DNA of 64,000 nt from Staphylotrichum longicolle (Eukaryota; Ascomycota; Sordariomycetes; Sordariales; Chaetomiaceae): assembly GCA_019096155.1 (NCBI GenBank), contig JAHCVI010000003.1, forward strand, positions 2,356,001 through 2,420,000, in the 5' to 3' direction. The notes below the pieces were generated by a model. That model did no database searches. It was not told the origin of the DNA and was given only the letters and a program-made list of their open reading frames with translations. This document shows positions 48,418 through 59,696 of the stretch, one piece after another; position 1 is the stretch's first letter, and every line of letters starts with the position of its first letter. A program made the translations under genes and the position numbers.

Positions 48418-50885
48418 ATGGCAACAGTCTGCCTCGACAACCCGGTCTTTTACAGCCCCGCTGTGGCGGGCGGACCCAGCCCTGCCAGTCGTGGGCTTCT
48501 CGTTCTGGAGGGGGACCCTGCTCCTCTCCTTCCGCTGCCGCCGCAGCAGGATGCGCACGATTCTCGACATTGTGATGCCGGGAAGTCGCAACGCAATGCG
48601 ATCCTAATCTCTGATAGTGAGCCCGATGACGATTTCGACGATGGCCGATCCGACACGTCTTTCGCGTCGCTTGACGAGCTCGTCGCGGCTGCATCCAAGA
48701 AGGTTAAATCCAGCGGTGTTGCTGGTGCAGGTATGTACCTCTAATCTCCCATCCCCGGGCAGGCGAGTGCGCTAACATGCCGACGCAGGCGAAACTCGCG
48801 ACACTATTCCCGACGAGAGCGACGTGTCAGACCCTTCGGCCACCGGTGGGCCTGGCCCAGATGACGAGTTTGCGTTTACATGGTCAAAGAAGACCGAGCG
48901 CATTCAAGTCATCTCAAGCTGGGACTCTGAGTTTCAGTCCAGCTTCAACGAGAAGAAGGTCCCAACCGCCATCTCATTCGGGCGCAATAACAAGGTCACC
49001 TGGGGATACAACATCGCGTTCGACGCCGACCAGGCAAGATGGTTCAAGCTCCTGTTGATTGATGACGAGGATCTTCCGGAGGACGTCAGAAACTCGGCCA
49101 AGATCAATGAAGCTCGCCAGTACCTCAGCAAGCACAACAAGACGGCGACCGAAGTGGCTGCTCTTTTTCTGCGCCAGCTGTGGAATCACTCCATTCAGCG
49201 AATCACCGAGACGGCCAGCCGCAACGTTTTGAACTACTCCAAATTCCACATTGTGATCACATTGCCAGCCATCTGGCCAGCCTATGCCTGCACCCGGATG
49301 AAGGAGGTCGCCACGCTGGCCGGAATGCTCGCGAATCGAGGTGTTGGAGGCGACACTGAGCTAAGCTTCGTATCTGAACCTGAGGCTGCCGCGCTGGCGA
49401 CGCTGTCAGATATGGAAGGCCGCTGCGATATCAAGGTGCGTATCACTTGTTCTCTTGCACAGCTATTGTTACTAAGGTCTACTTTTCAGGCTGGTGACAG
49501 TTTTGTGGTTGTCGACTGTGGTGGTGGCACCGTCGACCTCATCAGTTACGAGGTGGTAAGCCTTTCGCCTATGGTGGTGAAGGAATGCATAAAGGGCCAG
49601 GGTAAGTCATTGCGGTTTGTCAGATTCTTACTCCCGAGTGCCGGGCTAACTGCGCACTAGGCGGCCTTTGCGGTTCCGTATTCGTGGACGAAGCTTTGAC
49701 GAGCATCTTGGAGCGCGAGTTCGGCAAGAAACAGTGGGCTAAAATGTCAACGGATTCTCGCAAGGATCTTCTGTATGAGAAATGGGAGCTCGGGATCAAG
49801 AGCAGCTTCGGTGGGGACGAGAAAATCTGGAAGTTCACCATGCCTTTTGAGTGCCTCGACAAAAAAGCACTGAAAGCAATCCAAGCACGTAACCCGCTCC
49901 CGAAGATCACAATCACAGACAATGACATCCGTGGTGCCTTCGACATGGTGCTTGGCAAGATACTTCAAATGCTTGACGAACAAGTGCAAGCCGTTCAGCG
50001 GAAGAATCTCAAGAACCCCAAGGTAATGTACTCCCATATATAATGAGAGTTTCTTCAACGGCTGACAAAAAGTCGCGTTTGCAGTACGTGATACTCGTCG
50101 GGGGCTTTGGCAGATGCAAATATCTTTTCACTGCCATTAAAAAGCACCTCGGAAATGACATTGAGGTTTTACAATCTCGGGATGAAGAACCGTGAGTCAC
50201 TCGTCAGTTGTGGGATGCAGCCTCACCACAGTTCTTTAACACAAACTTGCTACAGGTGGACTGCGATCTGCCGCGGCGCGGTCATTCACGCAGCCAGCTT
50301 GAGGGGTCTCTCTGCGTTTTCTGTGGAAGTTCAGGCAAGAGTGGCTAGAATCAGCTGTGGAATCCGCGCGCATAAGCCGTGGTGCGCCCTGAAACATGAC
50401 CCTGCGGACAAGTATTGGGACGAGACTCGGCAAAGCTGGAGAGCCTCGAACCAGATGTCTTGTTTCTTCAAGATCGTACGGTAAAACCCGAGCTCTGCAT
50501 AGATGAGTGGGAACTGACAGAGGCAAAACAGGGAGATGACGTCTCACCAAACAAACCTGTCCGAATGGGGTTTGATAGGCTCTATGACACCGAGAAGGTC
50601 AATGAGTCTCAGATTGCCGAGGTCAAGATTCTGACCTCCACAGCTTTGCCAGTACCGACAAGACAGAACGCCAGCGTGCACGTCCTGTGCATAGTTAAGT
50701 GGGAGGCCAAAGTCGACTTCTCCACGCTTCCAACGTACACAAACCCGCTAGGAAAGGTTTTCTACCTTCTCGTTTTTGACGTCGAGATGACCTGCGCTGG
50801 TGGACTGCTTGACTTCGCTGTCTACCATGATGGGAAACGGCAGGGATCCAAACATGTGGCAGTCGATTATGCCGCCAGATCTTAG
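48418..50885 (+). CDS. Hsp70-like ATPase of the HSPA12 type
   Basis: Seven exons: 48418-48730, 48789-49435, 49490-49601, 49661-50022, 50085-50191, 50256-50475 and 50523-50885; 707 residues, phases consistent. The N-terminal 130 residues are disordered, with an acidic stretch (ILISDSEPDDD). The actin-like ATPase fold follows: KVPTAISFGR, FHIVITLPAIW, SFVSEPEAAALA, the phosphate-2 loop VVVDCGGGTVDLISYEV, then CGSVFVDEAL and the adenosine motif YVILVGGFGRCKYL. The C-terminal region (VARISCGI, NQM, DDVSPNKPVRMGF, VFDVEM) fits fungal HSPA12-like proteins, which lack the classic Hsp70 substrate-binding domain. The sixth intron (47 bp, GTACGG...AG) is the weakest call; otherwise a frameshift is needed there. 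Fungi have many such paralogues and their clients are mostly unknown. Confidence 0.82.
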
Positions 50886-51703
50886 AACGCCAGAGTCGAC
50901 ACCGAGAACTTCAGTACTGGGAGGTTGACCCGTACCTTATTCTTGCACGACTACAGGCTGCTGGGGTTGTCATTCTGGGGTTCATGTTCTAGACATCTCA
51001 AAGATGCAAGCACGGGAAAATCTTCAAGACCGCAAGGTGCTTTCAGCATTCAATAAGTCCAGAAATCGCTTTCTTATGGTGTGCTATGATGTACTAAAAC
51101 TCAAGCAACGAAACCTTTGGCTGCACATGGGTACGTGTCTCAAGTGTCTTTGTAGTCTCGCAAATGGACTGGTCCGTGTAACTTGCTTGTGGTGTAAGTA
51201 CCTATCTCCGTGCTTATTTGAGATGTTGCTGTTCTTCTTTTCCAACGCTTATTATGAAGCCCGCCTAGAATGCGAAATTTGGTACCTAGAAGCCTTGATT
51301 CTTTCTCTGTGTTCACAGTCGCCCACTGCTGGAGCTCGTTTTTCTTACGCATTCCATAACTGCCAAATAACAAATGTGAGTACATACACCCAGGGCGCCA
51401 GCTTGAACTTCACGGGAACCCGGTTCCAGCCCAGTTTTTCCTTCCCAGTTTTCCGCAACTTGCAAACTTGATGTTTGCCGCCTCTTTCTGTCGACTTTGT
51501 GGCGGAACTGTTTTCCGGCACATACTGGCTCAGCGGGCAATTAACCTGCTACATAAAAGGAACAGCGGCCCTTCCTAACCTTCATTGTCGCCGTGGAGGA
51601 ACGCTCCAAATGGAGAAGCATCCACGATGTTCTGGTAAGTCTCTCATCTTCAGTCATTTTCGGCGCTAACCTAACGACAGGAGACACAGCGAGGCTTGCG
51701 AAA
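50886..51703. other. Intergenic / 5' leader region
   Basis: No gene seen. ATG 51610 followed by a GTAAGT donor at 51635 and an acceptor at 51680 could be a first exon of the next gene. Confidence 0.4.
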
Positions 51704-53427
51704 ATGCCGTCAGAGAGTTCAGAATTCCAGCGAAGCCCCACCGACCGGCGGGAAAGAGCAGTAACTGCCGATGCTGCTGAAACGTTCTCTCGAAAGAATA
51801 AAGAAGCTCGCCAGTCATATTCCACGGCCTCATTCCCAAGACATCAGTCACGCGGGAATCTTTGGTCAACATCAAGCCTTCGAAACGCTCACGCTCTGTA
51901 TCCAAAGGAAAAGGAGATCGAAATGCCATGCGAGACTTCGATGCTCGTTCGCCCAAGGTCCCTTCCGAGCATCAGTTTTGGGAGCGAGAAACTGATGAGC
52001 TGAAGAAAAAACTCAAGGGACTCAGCGACGAGAATGCAAGGCTCCTGATGCAGAATGAATCACTTTGCCAGGACGTTCGTACCATCCAAGCAGAGAGACG
52101 TCGCTGGGAAGCGGGGTACAGTGCTTTGGAAGCCAAGCTTGCTGCTTTGGAGAAGAGCCGAGCACCTGTCACCCATGCGGAGCCGACGGCGTCTTGCTGG
52201 GGCTTGGCCAGCCTTTTCTCCCAGTCGCAGGCTGATCAGAAACCCCAAGAACAGGTGATTATGACGTTGCAAGCAGAGCTGTCTAGATCGAAGAAGCTTG
52301 CACAAAAGCTCCAGGTTATAAACGGCGACCTCGAGCACAAGACAGAATACTTGGAGAACCAGCTCCAGCTACAAACAGCTTCTTTCACCGAGGAGCTCGA
52401 GCTGATCAAGAGCCGGGATCACCTCAACATTCCCGATATTTCGGATAGTGAGATACAGCAGAGGTGGAAATCTCTCGCGTTCTCTGTCGAACAATTTGTT
52501 TCGATTCACCTCCCCGAGTCATTGGACCCTTCAACTGTCCAGCGCCTTGCGAATCTCTCGGACTTCAATTGGCTCCCCAAGATATCCAAGACGTCACAAA
52601 CTCCCCTACTTTGTCCAGTGGTTTTCGAGTCCTGGATTTGGCATTTCCCCTGCTTCCGGGTATTCGATCCACATTCGGAGTTTTGGGCCGGCGCTCTTGG
52701 CAAAAGTTTCAGTGGGCTGTGCGACAAGCTTCAAGGTAAGGACACACAAGGACCCTCGTTATCCTGTCACTTCTTTCCCCAACAATCTAGTGTCCTCTTA
52801 GTTATCACTAACGCCAAACCTCCAATTCTAGGCGTTGCCTCTGCTGAGAAGTTCCACGAGTGGCGTGTCCGCACGACACACCTCATTCTCCAAGATGAAT
52901 CCTGCGACCGGAACCGTCCAGCCAGATTTGCGGGTGATATGCTGCACTCGTTCAAGCAGCTGATGCCGCAAGGAGACGAGAATCGAGTCAGCCACAAGAT
53001 GTATCAGGACGCCCTGGAGATGGTCCACAAGGCCGCAGAGCTCGATACCATCTTCAGATTGTCCAAGGCGCCATTTCACGTCTTTATCACCCGGATCAAA
53101 ATGCCCTTGGTCGAGCCCCCGAAACTCGGCTTTGAGTTTGACCCAGATACCATGGAGCGAGTCAGGTCTGTTGGCGTTGAACATTGGCGCAACACCATCC
53201 CAATCGTCGACTTGGCTGTTTCTCCTGGCATCTTTAAGGTCGTCAACGCTCGTGGCTCCAACGGCCGCTCGGACCGTGTCTTGGTGAAGCTCCGGGCCCT
53301 TTGCAATCTTCAGGCAGCATTCACCTACCTCGGCATCGATGAAATCAAGGAAGAGCGAAATGAGGACCGGCAAGCGAAGGTCAAAGACGAAGAGGATTAC
53401 GACGTAGACATGCTGGAGGTGGTGTAG
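51704..53427 (+). CDS. Coiled-coil protein of unknown function
   Basis: Proposed exons: 51704-51760, 51841-52735 and 52832-53427. The start MPSESSEFQRSPTDRRERA joins TSVTRESLVNIKPSKRSRSV through an intron (GTAACT...CAAG); the 5' structure is tentative. Residues about 65-190 are a long heptad-type coiled coil (FWERETDELKKKLKGLSDEN, MTLQAELSRSKKLAQKLQ). A globular region follows (WKSLAFSVEQFV, WIWHFPCFRVFDPHSEFW, FHEWRVRTTHLI, FAGDMLHSF) and an acidic C-terminus (KVKDEEDYDVDML). This layout matches lineage-specific fungal hypothetical proteins; I know no assigned role. The second intron (52736-52831, 96 bp) has perfect splice signals but is in frame and stop-free, so retention would also give a protein. 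Confidence 0.65.
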
Positions 53428-54143
53428 CATGGCCCTCAAACAGGACCCGGCCTTGAATGGGTTGGGCTCAGGTGCGCTCAACCTCTTAGCAACCTGGCAC
53501 TGCTCGAGGAGGTTCTACAGGGAACAGTTTTCGGTTTGGAGTTGGTTTGGGGAGTTTCCGGGTTTATCTGTCTTTTTGCTCTTCGATACCTGGGGAAAGT
53601 CCTTTTGCCTCGTTAGTATTCCTCCTCGACCTCAACCCCTGAATCGCAGGGCTTGTTGACCCGCTCCGCAGTCCTTACTCGTTGCCTAGGCAACCTGCAC
53701 ATCCTCGATGAAGCGCCACAAATGAGAACCGAATTACCAGTTCCCATGCGGTGTGATATTGGTGGCTTGATTTTTGACTTGAAGCTGGCTACGAGGCACC
53801 GTGAAGCCCCTTGTCTCAGAATGACGACGTTGAGGCGGAGGGATATCTCCGTGTCAGGGGTTGACGCCGCCAGGCACGATGGCTGACTCCATGTCATGAC
53901 GTAATCCATTTTCCGGAACTCTTCCAAATCACGACCAATTGAACATCATGACTTCATGAGATAGAGCTTGTCAGTGAGAATTAGGGTGTCTGTTTCTGAA
54001 GTTGGTGTTTGCGCACTGACGGCCCTTCGTATAAACGTGCAGCAAACCTCGATTTTCTTTCATTCAACAATCGCGGGAATCCAAACTTCAATCCCCCCAA
54101 TTCTCCACCACACTTACACAATCCAACCACACAACCCACCAAA
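53428..54143. other. Intergenic, no gene seen
   Basis: Promoter side of the NmrA-like gene; the last 80 bases are C/A-rich (CACCACACTTACACAATCC), as in fungal leaders. Confidence 0.45.
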
Positions 54144-55285
54144 ATGACCCGCAACATCTGCATCACCTCCATCGAGGGCCAAACCGGCTTCCTGATCGCC
54201 GAGCTCCTCCTCACCGACGAGAAATTCAAATCCCAGCTCGACAGCGTCACAGGCCTGACCCTCGACCCGTCCTCCCCCAAGGCCAAGGAACTCGAGACGC
54301 TCGGCGCGACCGTCGTGGCGCACAAGCCCGGCCGCGAGCGCGACGTGGTGGCCGCCCTCAAGAAGACCGGGTGCGACACCATCTGCCTCGTGCCGCCCGC
54401 GCGCCGGGACAAGTTCGACATCGCCGCCGAGCTGACGACGGCGGCCAGGAAGGCCGGCGTGCAGAACGTGCTGCTGATCAGCGCGGCCGGGTGCGACTAT
54501 GCAGAGCGGGACCGGCAGCCGCGGCTGAGGGAGTTTGTGGATCTGGAGGCGCTGGTGTTGGCGGAGAAGGGGAATCCGGAGAGTCCGTTGGGGCATTCGC
54601 CTTGTGTGATTCGGTGAGTTTTTACACCCACTGGGGTTGGGAATGAGGAAGTGAAGCTGACTGTTTCCAGGGCGGGGTTTTATGCCGGAAATCTGCTGCT
54701 ATACTCGGAGCAGGCGCGGAACGAGGGCGTGTTGCCTCTTCCAATTGGGGAGAATCACAAGTTTGCGCCCGTCGCTCTCGGGGTGGGTTGACTCTTGGAC
54801 GATGTTTTCACATTCCCGGCGCTGACAGTGTTTAGGACATCTCACTCGTGGCGGCCCACGTTCTTACGGACAAAGGCCCACATGGGTTCGACGACCGGCA
54901 CCGTGGGCAGATGATGGTGCTCACCGGCCCCATGCTCTGCGCCGGCAAGGAGCTGGCCGAGTCCGCGAGCAAGGCCCTGGGCCAGACCATGGAGTTTGAG
55001 AACATCTCCGAGTATGTCCCCACTTTCTGTCCTTGTGTGTGTTGAACCATGCTGACCTGCCGCAGGCGCGAGGCCAAGCGTGTCCTCAAGTCGCAAACTG
55101 ACCTGGATGACTCCGAGCAAGAATACATCCTGGAGTATTACAGCCTGGTGCGCGAGGGCAAGACAAACTACATCTCAACAACGGCGTTTCACGATGTCAC
55201 TGGCCAGCACCCCACGGAACCGGATGAGTTCTTCCGGAACTATGCCGGCGAGCTGCGGCCCAAGAAGAAGCTGCGGAGCAGTTAG
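54144..55285 (+). CDS. NmrA-like family NAD(P)-binding protein
   Basis: Four exons: 54144-54613, 54671-54782, 54836-55011 and 55066-55285; 325 residues. The start context CACCAAAATGACC is strong. The N-terminus (ICITSIEGQTGFLIAELLL) is a Rossmann beta-alpha-beta with the GxxG-type loop of NmrA/atypical SDR proteins. Next come TGLTLDP, the domain-typical VQNVLLISAAGCDYAERDRQ, IRAGFYAGNLLLYSEQ and PLPIGENHKFAPVALGDISLVA. The active-site YxxxK of true SDRs is absent, so a redox-sensing or regulatory role is as likely as catalysis. Its 3' end faces the xylanase gene, 296 bases away. Confidence 0.85.
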
Positions 55286-55581
55286 AGGGTATCTTGAACT
55301 CGGGGCATTTCAGGCGTTTGTTACAGTGTATGGATGAGATACTGTCCTGGAAGGGTAGTGGCTGGGCTTTTTCACAGCGCCGGCTGATGTTGAACGGTCA
55401 TGTCTAACTCCAGATTATGGATCGAAGGTGCATGTAGAACCCAAAACATTGTTATCCCGCGGAAGACAATAATCCGCAACTCCATACTAATTGGAGACAA
55501 GCTCAAGGGTGGTCATCCCCTATGTGAGGTTCCTGGTCTTCTGCCTCCACTCAACTACCCGACAACAAGGCAACTGGTACC

Positions 55582-56751
55582 TTAATGGCGCCGGCATTCC
55601 CTTTTTGGTCCCCATGCATTCAGAATAGCCCAGTAAACCGACTTGGGCTTCTTGTCTGCATCGAACGGCAGAGCCGAACCGTAGCCTGTAAAGATGGCAG
55701 GGACCCACGAGTGATCGTCAGAATAGTCCCAGACCGTGATTCCCACGCAGCGAGCAGTGTTCTTGCAAGAGGCCACAATGTTGGCATAGTCCAACTCCTG
55801 TTGCGCGACGTCGGCGGCACTGACGGGCACCGGGATGCGGACGTCCAGCTCCGTGTAGGCAACCTCGAGGCCCAAACTTGTGAACCGCTCCAGATTGCTC
55901 TGCAGTGCGCTCGCAGACGGCACAAAACCCCCGATCAAGTGAGCTTGCAGACCAATGCCGTCAATCTTTGCACCGTAGTCCTGGACCATCTTGGCCAGTT
56001 CGACCGCCTTGTCGGTTTTAGCAGAAGCGAACTCGATGTTGAAGTCGTTGTAGTAGAGCTTGGCGTCCGGATCTGCTTCTGCAGCGGCTTTGAAGGCGAT
56101 TGGGATATAGGCTGGACCGATGGTGTCGAGAAAAATGGAGGACCTGTAGCTGAGGCCATCATCGCTGATGGCTGTGGGCGGTGTCAGCAAGTCTTGTAAA
56201 TTGAACTGATGGTTCGACATTTTCAACGAAAACAGTGCCCTACCTTCATTGACGACGTCCCACGAGTAGCACTGGCCCTTGTAATGGCCGACAACGTTCC
56301 GAATGTGACTCTCCAGAACCCGGATCAGCGTTGCATTGTCGAAGTTGCTATCCCTAACCCGAGCGGGCAGTTGGTTATGCCAGACAAGGGTGTGACACCG
56401 CACAAGCTGCTGGTTGGACTGCGCCAGCTGAACGATTTCGTCTCCGCCGGCATACGAGAAGTAGCCCTGCGCGGGCTCGGAGCTGTCCCACTGGAGTCCC
56501 CGTCAGCGACGCAATCTGGCTCGACGAGCGTTGAGATCATGACAAACCTTCTGCGCATTTCCGACTGTGATCTGCCCAAAGTCGGAAGTATTCTTGAGCT
56601 GTGCAACGTAGGGCACATCCGAAAGCTCTGGATTATCGGTGGCGGTCCCAAAGTAGAGCTTCCCGGCAGCTCTGGCTCGTAAATTCAAGCCATCACGGCC
56701 AGTGACTGAAGCCGTGCAAAGAGGAAGAGAGACAAGAAGACAAGACCACAT
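55582..56751 (-). CDS. GH10 endo-1,4-beta-xylanase, secreted
   Basis: Three exons on the minus strand: 56751-56548, 56490-56244 and 56171-55582; 346 residues. A short signal peptide (MWSCLLVSLPLCTASVTG) is followed by the mature start GKLYFGTATDNPELSD and FGQITVGNAQKWDSSEP. Family landmarks are CHTLVWHNQLP (His-Trp substrate contacts), WDVVNE with acid/base Glu near residue 150, YYNDFNIE, GIGLQAHL, and the nucleophile Glu near residue 258 in YTELDVRIP; then VGITVWDYSDDHSWVP. There is no carbohydrate-binding module. Expected to cut the xylan backbone outside the cell; it shows a plant-biomass lifestyle. Both catalytic glutamates are present, so probably active. Confidence 0.93.
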
Positions 56752-57457
56752 TTCAGCTCGCGTGAAACCCAGGTTTGGTGACTTTTCGTTGTAAAAGCGA
56801 ACTTGGCAGATATACACTCTTAATTTATAGACGTGCACTATGGACCCTACTTGACTGGCTTTACACCATCTTCACCGTAATCATTCCAAACCCCTCTCCA
56901 TAGTTACTACCGCTTCGCAAATGGGTGCAAAAAGAATTTCCTTTTCGGGATGCCAAGGGGGAGACTCTGCCGAGAATTGGTGTTGGGTTTCAGGGGTACA
57001 GCGAATCTGTTGTCTTGAATCGATGACGGACTTGGTAGCTCCGCCCTAACATCTACCTGAGGTAGGGAGGTAGCTTCACTACACGGGGCGAGGCATTCCG
57101 TGTGTGCGAATTAGCAAAAATAATGTATCCTCGATGGTGAAAAAAGGTCCCGTACGGATATCAAGATCCATTCTGAGCCAAAAATACATTTTATAGACAA
57201 GTCGGAGAGATCCAAAGCGCACATTCGTTGTGTACGTTCCGAGTCTTTGAGGTGAACGCAACTCGGTTTAAGAACGAGGGTCAAGACCAACCCCTTCGCA
57301 ACTGTAGATATCTCCACCTGGTCACCCTCATCAACTTTTGCGCCTCTTTGGTCCCCCCCTGGCTGCTTCGTCGAATCTCCTGTGTTCCAAGCACGGTAAG
57401 AGACCGAGCTCGCCTCTGATCCAGTGCTCAGTACAATGTAGCTAGTGTGATGGCCCA
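56752..57457. other. Xylanase promoter / intergenic
   Basis: A TATA-like TTAATTTATAGA lies at 56819-56830, about 70 bases upstream of the xylanase start. No other feature can be supported. Confidence 0.4.
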
Positions 57458-58285
57458 TCAACTCTCCCTCTCCACCCCTGCAACCTCATGAATCAACTTC
57501 ACAAACTGCTCCGGCTCATGCGCAAACCTGCCCAGGAACAACCCATCCACCTCTCCCCCCAACCTCCCCCAAAGCCCCGGCCCCGCCGCACCACCATACA
57601 CAATCCTCGTCCTCCCCTTCCTCCCCTTCACAACCTCGCTCTCCCTCACCCTCCTCACCACGCCCCTCACATGCTCCGCCGACGCCGGCTCCGGCGCCCC
57701 AATCGCCCACACCGGCTCATACGCCAGCACCACGTCCGCCCCGTCCTCCAACCCCTCCAACACAGCCGCCACCTGCCTCACCACCTCCCCCGCCGCCCCG
57801 TCACCCGGGGCAACCTCCCCGACGCACACCAGCGGCACCATCCCGTTCCGCACCACCGCCGCCACCTTCCGCCTCACCACCTCATCCGTCTCGCCGAACA
57901 GCCGCCTCCGCTCGGCGTGCCCGACCTCGACGATCGCGCACCCGGCCTCCCGCAGCACCGCGGGCGACACCTCCCCCGTGAACGGCCCAAAGTCCTCCCC
58001 CGCGCAGTCCTGCGCGCCGACGAGCAGCGGCGGCGGCGCTGCTGTTGCCGCGGCGCGGATGGTCTGGACGACGGCGGGGAGGGCGATGAAGTCCGGGATG
58101 ATGAAGGCGTCGAGGGCGTCGAGGGCCTGGGCGGTGGAAGGGGAGGAGGAGAGGAGGGTGAGGAGGGAGTCGAGGTAGGACGTGGTGCGGGCGAGGGAAA
58201 AGTACATTTTTGTTGAGACGCCGAGGAGGGGGCGGTGGCCGGAGAGGGGGGAGATTGTTGTTGCTGTTGTTGTTGTGGGAGGCAT
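57458..58285 (-). CDS. Triosephosphate isomerase-family protein, likely erythrulose-1-phosphate isomerase paralogue
   Basis: Single exon, 275 residues. It keeps the TIM catalytic set: Lys26 in VSTKMYF, His123 in VEVGHAERR and Glu190 in YEPVWAIGA, plus CVGE at 154-157 and the C-terminal phosphate loop (IVYGGAAGPG, LFLGRFAH). It differs from housekeeping TIM: NWKMN is STKMY, GHSERR is GHAERR, and there is an extra N-terminal Thr-rich stretch. In bacteria such TIM paralogues (EryH/LerI type) convert L-erythrulose-1-P to D-erythrulose-4-P. It sits in line with an RpiB-type gene and near a DhaK-type kinase, the same trio as in bacterial erythritol/threitol pathways. The alternative is plain DHAP/GAP interconversion serving the neighbouring aldolase. 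Confidence 0.85.
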   Translation of the reverse strand: MPPTTTTATTISPLSGHRPLLGVSTKMYFSLARTTSYLDSLLTLLSSSPSTAQALDALDAFIIPDFIALPAVVQTIRAAATAAPPPLLVGAQDCAGEDFGPFTGEVSPAVLREAGCAIVEVGHAERRRLFGETDEVVRRKVAAVVRNGMVPLVCVGEVAPGDGAAGEVVRQVAAVLEGLEDGADVVLAYEPVWAIGAPEPASAEHVRGVVRRVRESEVVKGRKGRTRIVYGGAAGPGLWGRLGGEVDGLFLGRFAHEPEQFVKLIHEVAGVERES

Positions 58286-58949
58286 GGCGGTGGTGGGGTT
58301 GAGTAAGGAAAAGGAAAAGGGGGTGGGTTGTTTGTTTGGGGAGGACAGGGTTGTCTCGTTGGTGGTGTTTGTTGATGTGACGGGTTCACAAAGGGTGTTC
58401 GAGACAAGTGTTTGGTATCCCGGCGTCTCGGGCGTCTGCTGTGTAACAGCGGTCCACGTGTCAGTTGATCGTCAAAGGGACGTTGCTCATGACGTTGGTG
58501 GTTGTTGGGGGTTGTGTGCTTGCGATTCACGTGTTCGGCTATTTCCTTGCTTGTTCATTCCGGGGATATCAACCCTCAACCAGTTCCACCCCACCTGTGG
58601 ATGTTGAACCCTGCGGGCCTCGTTCGCGGGCCGGCATGAAAGTTGGACAGGGAACCCATCAGATACGACCGGAAAATTAGAAAGTGGAGAGCTATGGAGC
58701 CCTGCCCCGGCCCAGGAGAACAAGAATCCTCAATGCTAAACTCGGGGTAGTGGACCCGAGCCCCGACGGCTTGGTTTGCCACAGGGCTCTCGGATTACCC
58801 TTTTGGGAATCTGGTCGGGAGAAGAACCCGGGGTCTTTCGCCATCCCACCTCAGGAAACCGCTGGCAACTGAGTTCCTCAGTGCTGGCGATGCAAACAAC
58901 ACATCGAAGCACAAGACAGTTTATTCATGATTACTCTAACTCGGTCCCA
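58286..58949. other. Intergenic between two minus-strand isomerase genes
   Basis: Promoter of the TIM-like gene and 3' flank of the RpiB-type gene. No gene or clear operator seen. Confidence 0.4.
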
Positions 58950-59507
58950 TCAGCACCCGTTCACAGCTACTGCCTCCGCTTCCCCCGTCAACCCCCCCGG
59001 TGCGTCCTCATAGTGATGAATCGCAGCCACCTTGGCCGCACTGGGGCTGCTCTCGTCAAAGACATAGCCCAACCACTCCTTGGCCAGCCTCCTCGCCACC
59101 TCCAGTCCCACGACCCTCTCCCCCATGCACAGCACCTGCGCATTGTTGCTGAGTACCGCCCTCTCCACCGAGAAGCTGTCGTGTGCTGTCACCGCCCGAA
59201 TCCCCTTGATCTTGTTGGCCGAGATGGCCACGCCCAGCCCCGTTCCACAGATGAGCAGTGCCCTGTCGCATTCTCCTGATGCGACCAGCTTTGCTGCCGC
59301 GGCTGCGATGTGTGGGTAGGCCGTGTTGTCATCGGTGCCGACGTCGACTACGGAGACGACCCGGTCGTCTGCCGCGAAGTCTGCTTTGATTTTGTTCTTG
59401 TAACCGACGCCCGCGTCCTGGCAGAAAAACGTTAGCAGGGCCAGCATTACTGGGCGCAGGATACTGACATCGCAACCGATGGCAATCCGCCACTTTGGTG
59501 AGCCCAT
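58950..59507 (-). CDS. RpiB/LacA/LacB-family sugar-phosphate isomerase
   Basis: Two exons: 59507-59469 and 59417-58950; 168 residues. Splicing joins IAIGCD to DAGVGYKNKIK and restores the RpiB signature (GCDDAG). The rest is standard: VVDVGTDDNTAYPHIA, the CGTGLG loop with Cys70 (proton-transfer position in RpiB), NKIKGIRAVTAHD and ERAVLSNNAQVLCMGERVVG. The start at 59507 (AATCAACATGG) fits the family; an upstream ATG at 59597 would add 30 residues of no known domain. In bacteria EryI/DerI members of this family turn D-erythrulose-4-P into D-erythrose-4-P. The 51-bp intron is in frame with no stop. It is divergently paired with the kinase at 59958. Confidence 0.88.
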   Translation of the reverse strand: MGSPKWRIAIGCDVSILRPVMLALLTFFCQDAGVGYKNKIKADFAADDRVVSVVDVGTDDNTAYPHIAAAAAKLVASGECDRALLICGTGLGVAISANKIKGIRAVTAHDSFSVERAVLSNNAQVLCMGERVVGLEVARRLAKEWLGYVFDESSPSAAKVAAIHHYEDAPGGLTGEAEAVAVNGC

Positions 59508-59696
59508 GTTGATTTGTTTGTGGTTTGGGGTTGATTGTTGCAGACTGTGAGTCGACAAGAGCCGTTTGATGCACGCTGACGAAGTTAGAGCCGCCACGGA
59601 GCTAGCTTAAATGGCCTGGTGGGAATCGGCATTTATCCAATGCGCCTTTCCCCTCCTGGTATTCCGGCAGAACCGGGCCTCTTTGCAGGCTGCCGC

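Noticed and set aside
52828..53481. 217-codon minus-strand open frame
   Set aside because: Exact shadow of the coiled-coil gene's last exon, which has splice signals and better composition.
57488..58216. 242-codon plus-strand open frame rich in Arg, His and Pro
   Set aside because: Shadow of the TIM-like gene in GC-rich DNA.
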